A DNA stretch of 64,000 nucleotides from NCBI GenBank assembly GCA_900319645.1, contig ONPG01000007.1, forward strand, positions 1 to 64,000. Direction: 5' to 3'. The notes below the pieces were generated by a model. The model saw only the letters and a list, made by a program, of their open reading frames with translations, ran no database searches and was not told the origin of the DNA. Below are positions 62,710 to 64,000 of this stretch, piece by piece. A program made the position numbers and the translations under genes. The stretch's first letter is position 1. Each line of letters begins with the position of its first letter. The DNA comes from an uncultured Bacteroidales bacterium. GTDB taxonomy: Bacteria > Bacteroidota > Bacteroidia > Bacteroidales > Paludibacteraceae.

Positions 62710-63414
62710 TTAAGGTTTGACCAGCGTTCCTATCTGCTCTCCGTTAATGACTTTTTCCAGGTTGCCTGCCTTGTCCATGTTGAACACATAGATCGGCATA
62801 CCGTTCTCTTTGCACATAACGGTTGCGGTCTGGTCCATCACTTTCAGTCCGCGGCTGATCACCTCGTCGTAAGTGATCTCCGTGAACTTGGTGGCTGTCG
62901 GGTCTTTCTCCGGGTCAGCGGTATAGATGCCGTCCACACGGGTTCCTTTGAGCATCACATCGGCTTTGATCTCCAGCGCACGCAGACTCGAACCGGTATC
63001 TGTCGTGAAATAAGGAGCACCTGTTCCGCCGGCAAGGATCACCACATTGCCTTTCTCCAACAACCGTTGGGCTTTCGCCGGGCTGTAGAAATCGCCTATC
63101 GGTTCCATACGGATGGATGTCAGTACGCGTACCTGCTGGCCGATACTTTCCAATGCCGATGCCAATGCCAGGGCATTGATCACCGTCGCCAGCATACCCA
63201 TCTGGTCACCTTTGACGCGGTCGAAACCTTTCTGTGCACCCGACAAACCGCGGAAGATGTTTCCGCCGCCGATGACGATACCTATCTGCACACCTTTCTC
63301 TGCGATAGCTTTGATCTGCTCGGCGTATTCCGCCAAATGTGCTGTATCTATTCCCTGCTTGTTGGCTCCTGCCAAACTCTCGCCGGATAATTTCAATAAA
63401 ATGCGTTTGAACAT
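62710..63414 (-). CDS. pyrH: UMP kinase
   Basis: An amino-acid-kinase-fold enzyme: RILLKLSGESLAG at the start, IVIGGGNIFRGLSG, and GTGAPYFTTDTGSSLRA for nucleotide binding. It phosphorylates UMP to UDP. At 234 aa it is of normal length. Confidence 0.96.
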   Translation of the reverse strand: MFKRILLKLSGESLAGANKQGIDTAHLAEYAEQIKAIAEKGVQIGIVIGGGNIFRGLSGAQKGFDRVKGDQMGMLATVINALALASALESIGQQVRVLTSIRMEPIGDFYSPAKAQRLLEKGNVVILAGGTGAPYFTTDTGSSLRALEIKADVMLKGTRVDGIYTADPEKDPTATKFTEITYDEVISRGLKVMDQTATVMCKENGMPIYVFNMDKAGNLEKVINGEQIGTLVKP

Positions 63415-63429
63415 AATGTTTTTATTGGA

Positions 63430-63510
63430 TTAAGGACCGCAAGCTATGCTTGCTAAAATGTCTTTACTCTTTCAGCGAAGCGGTCTTTACTCTTTTAGCG
63501 TAGCGGTCTA
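63430..63510. repeat. Second copy of the AGCGAAGCGGTCT repeat block
   Basis: GCAAGC-TAT-GCTTGC palindrome and two TCTTTACTCTTTYAGCG units, as at 62590-62707. Confidence 0.85.
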
Positions 63511-64000
63511 TTTGTACCAACTCGCGTACATGGCGTAGTTGTTGGCGATGGTTTTGTTTATCTCCTCTATCTGCGCAGGGTCGGCTTTTTTGATAAACTT
63601 AGCCGGCACACCGCCCCAGACTTCGTGCGGACCTATCTGCGTACCTTTGAGTACCAGCGCGCCTGCCGCTACGATGGCGCCTTCGCCCACATGTGCGCCA
63701 TCCAACAGGGTAGAGCCCATGCCGATAAGCGCGTAGTCGTCCACATCGGCGCCGTGGATCGTCACGTTGTGTCCCACCGACACATAATTACCCAGTGTGA
63801 TGGTCGATTTTTTGTAGAGCGTGTGCAGCACGGCGCCATCCTGGATGTTACAATGTTTGCCGATGGTGATCGTGTTCACATCGCCGCGCAACACGGCGTT
63901 GAACCACAGACTTGTGCCTTCGCCCACCGTCACATCGCCGACGACCGTGGCGTTCTCCGCCATAAACACGTCGTCAGCAATGCGTGGTACTAACAATTCA
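63508..64000 (-). CDS. Gamma-carbonic-anhydrase-like hexapeptide protein, 5' end outside the window
   Basis: A left-handed beta-helix protein: VFMAENATVVGDVTVGEGTS, SLWFNAVLRGDVNTITIG, the metal-binding His set in HTLYKKS, VSVGHNVTIHGADVDD, and a C-terminal ANNYAMYASWYK. Members bind zinc or iron and are often called YrdA/PaaY-like. In the window only a TTG could serve as start (63996), and the frame stays open to the edge. About ten residues usually precede this point, so the gene is probably cut off. Confidence 0.9.
   Translation of the reverse strand, partial: ELLVPRIADDVFMAENATVVGDVTVGEGTSLWFNAVLRGDVNTITIGKHCNIQDGAVLHTLYKKSTITLGNYVSVGHNVTIHGADVDDYALIGMGSTLLDGAHVGEGAIVAAGALVLKGTQIGPHEVWGGVPAKFIKKADPAQIEEINKTIANNYAMYASWYK

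Overview
The window looks like a chromosomal segment of a gut or oral-type Bacteroidales bacterium. Supporting signs are promoters of the Bacteroidetes form (TTTG, about 20 bp spacer, TAnnTTTG), many SPII lipoproteins, giant secreted Ig-like/InlB-repeat proteins, BspA-type leucine-rich repeats, M6 metalloproteases with Bacteroidales-style C-terminal tails, and the gene neighbourhoods dut-TPR-DUF4292-EnvC and pyrH-frr. I cannot assign a genus from sequence alone. No rRNA, tRNA, transposase or CRISPR array was recognised.

Layout. Positions 1-20411 (plus strand) form a surface-protein island. It holds three paralogous giant secreted proteins (1154, 2398 and 2199 aa). Small accessory modules sit between them: an ORF6N-domain gene flanked by a 26-bp direct repeat, and an MNT/HEPN toxin-antitoxin pair. 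The island closes with a Cys-rich protein with a C-terminal membrane anchor. A promoter-plus-leader sequence of about 130 nt recurs at three places in this island. Positions 20511-23118 (minus) hold a pectin pair: a DUF4861-like lipoprotein and a GH28 polygalacturonase. Positions 23149-36659 (minus) are mainly housekeeping: truA, two lipid-linked-sugar flippases, two FKBP isomerases, riboflavin synthase, rsmI, a POT peptide transporter, ilvE, a WbqC-like protein, lepB and dapB. Positions 37416-41991 (minus) hold a BspA-like LRR protein with a small upstream gene, a RelE/ParE-type toxin-antitoxin pair between imperfect direct repeats, and a CE8 pectin methylesterase. Positions 42005-50248 (minus) hold U32 peptidase, SpoU methyltransferase, a short RimM, a Rieske-like lipoprotein, a third FKBP, EnvC-like, DUF4292, TPR, dut and a lipid kinase. 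Positions 50275-58273 (minus) hold two M6 metalloproteases. Positions 58908-64000 hold tsaD and an exosortase-like gene (plus), then rsgA, frr, pyrH and a gamma-carbonic-anhydrase-like gene cut by the window edge (minus).

The GH28 enzyme, CE8 esterase and DUF4861 protein would together de-esterify and cleave pectin. The giant proteins, LRR protein and M6 proteases share a short terminal tail (K...NG..yi.r....Y...GqrvN) and are probably handled by one export or anchoring route.

The most unusual feature is a dense population of short tandem repeats, mostly with 7-nt units. They fill many gene junctions and also lie in frame inside conserved enzymes (ilvE, lepB, trmH/SpoU, U32, the exosortase-like gene, rsgA twice). 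GC-rich palindromic elements do the same in dapB and tsaD. A second notable pattern is that the -33 promoter box sits in the loop of a palindrome in four promoters.
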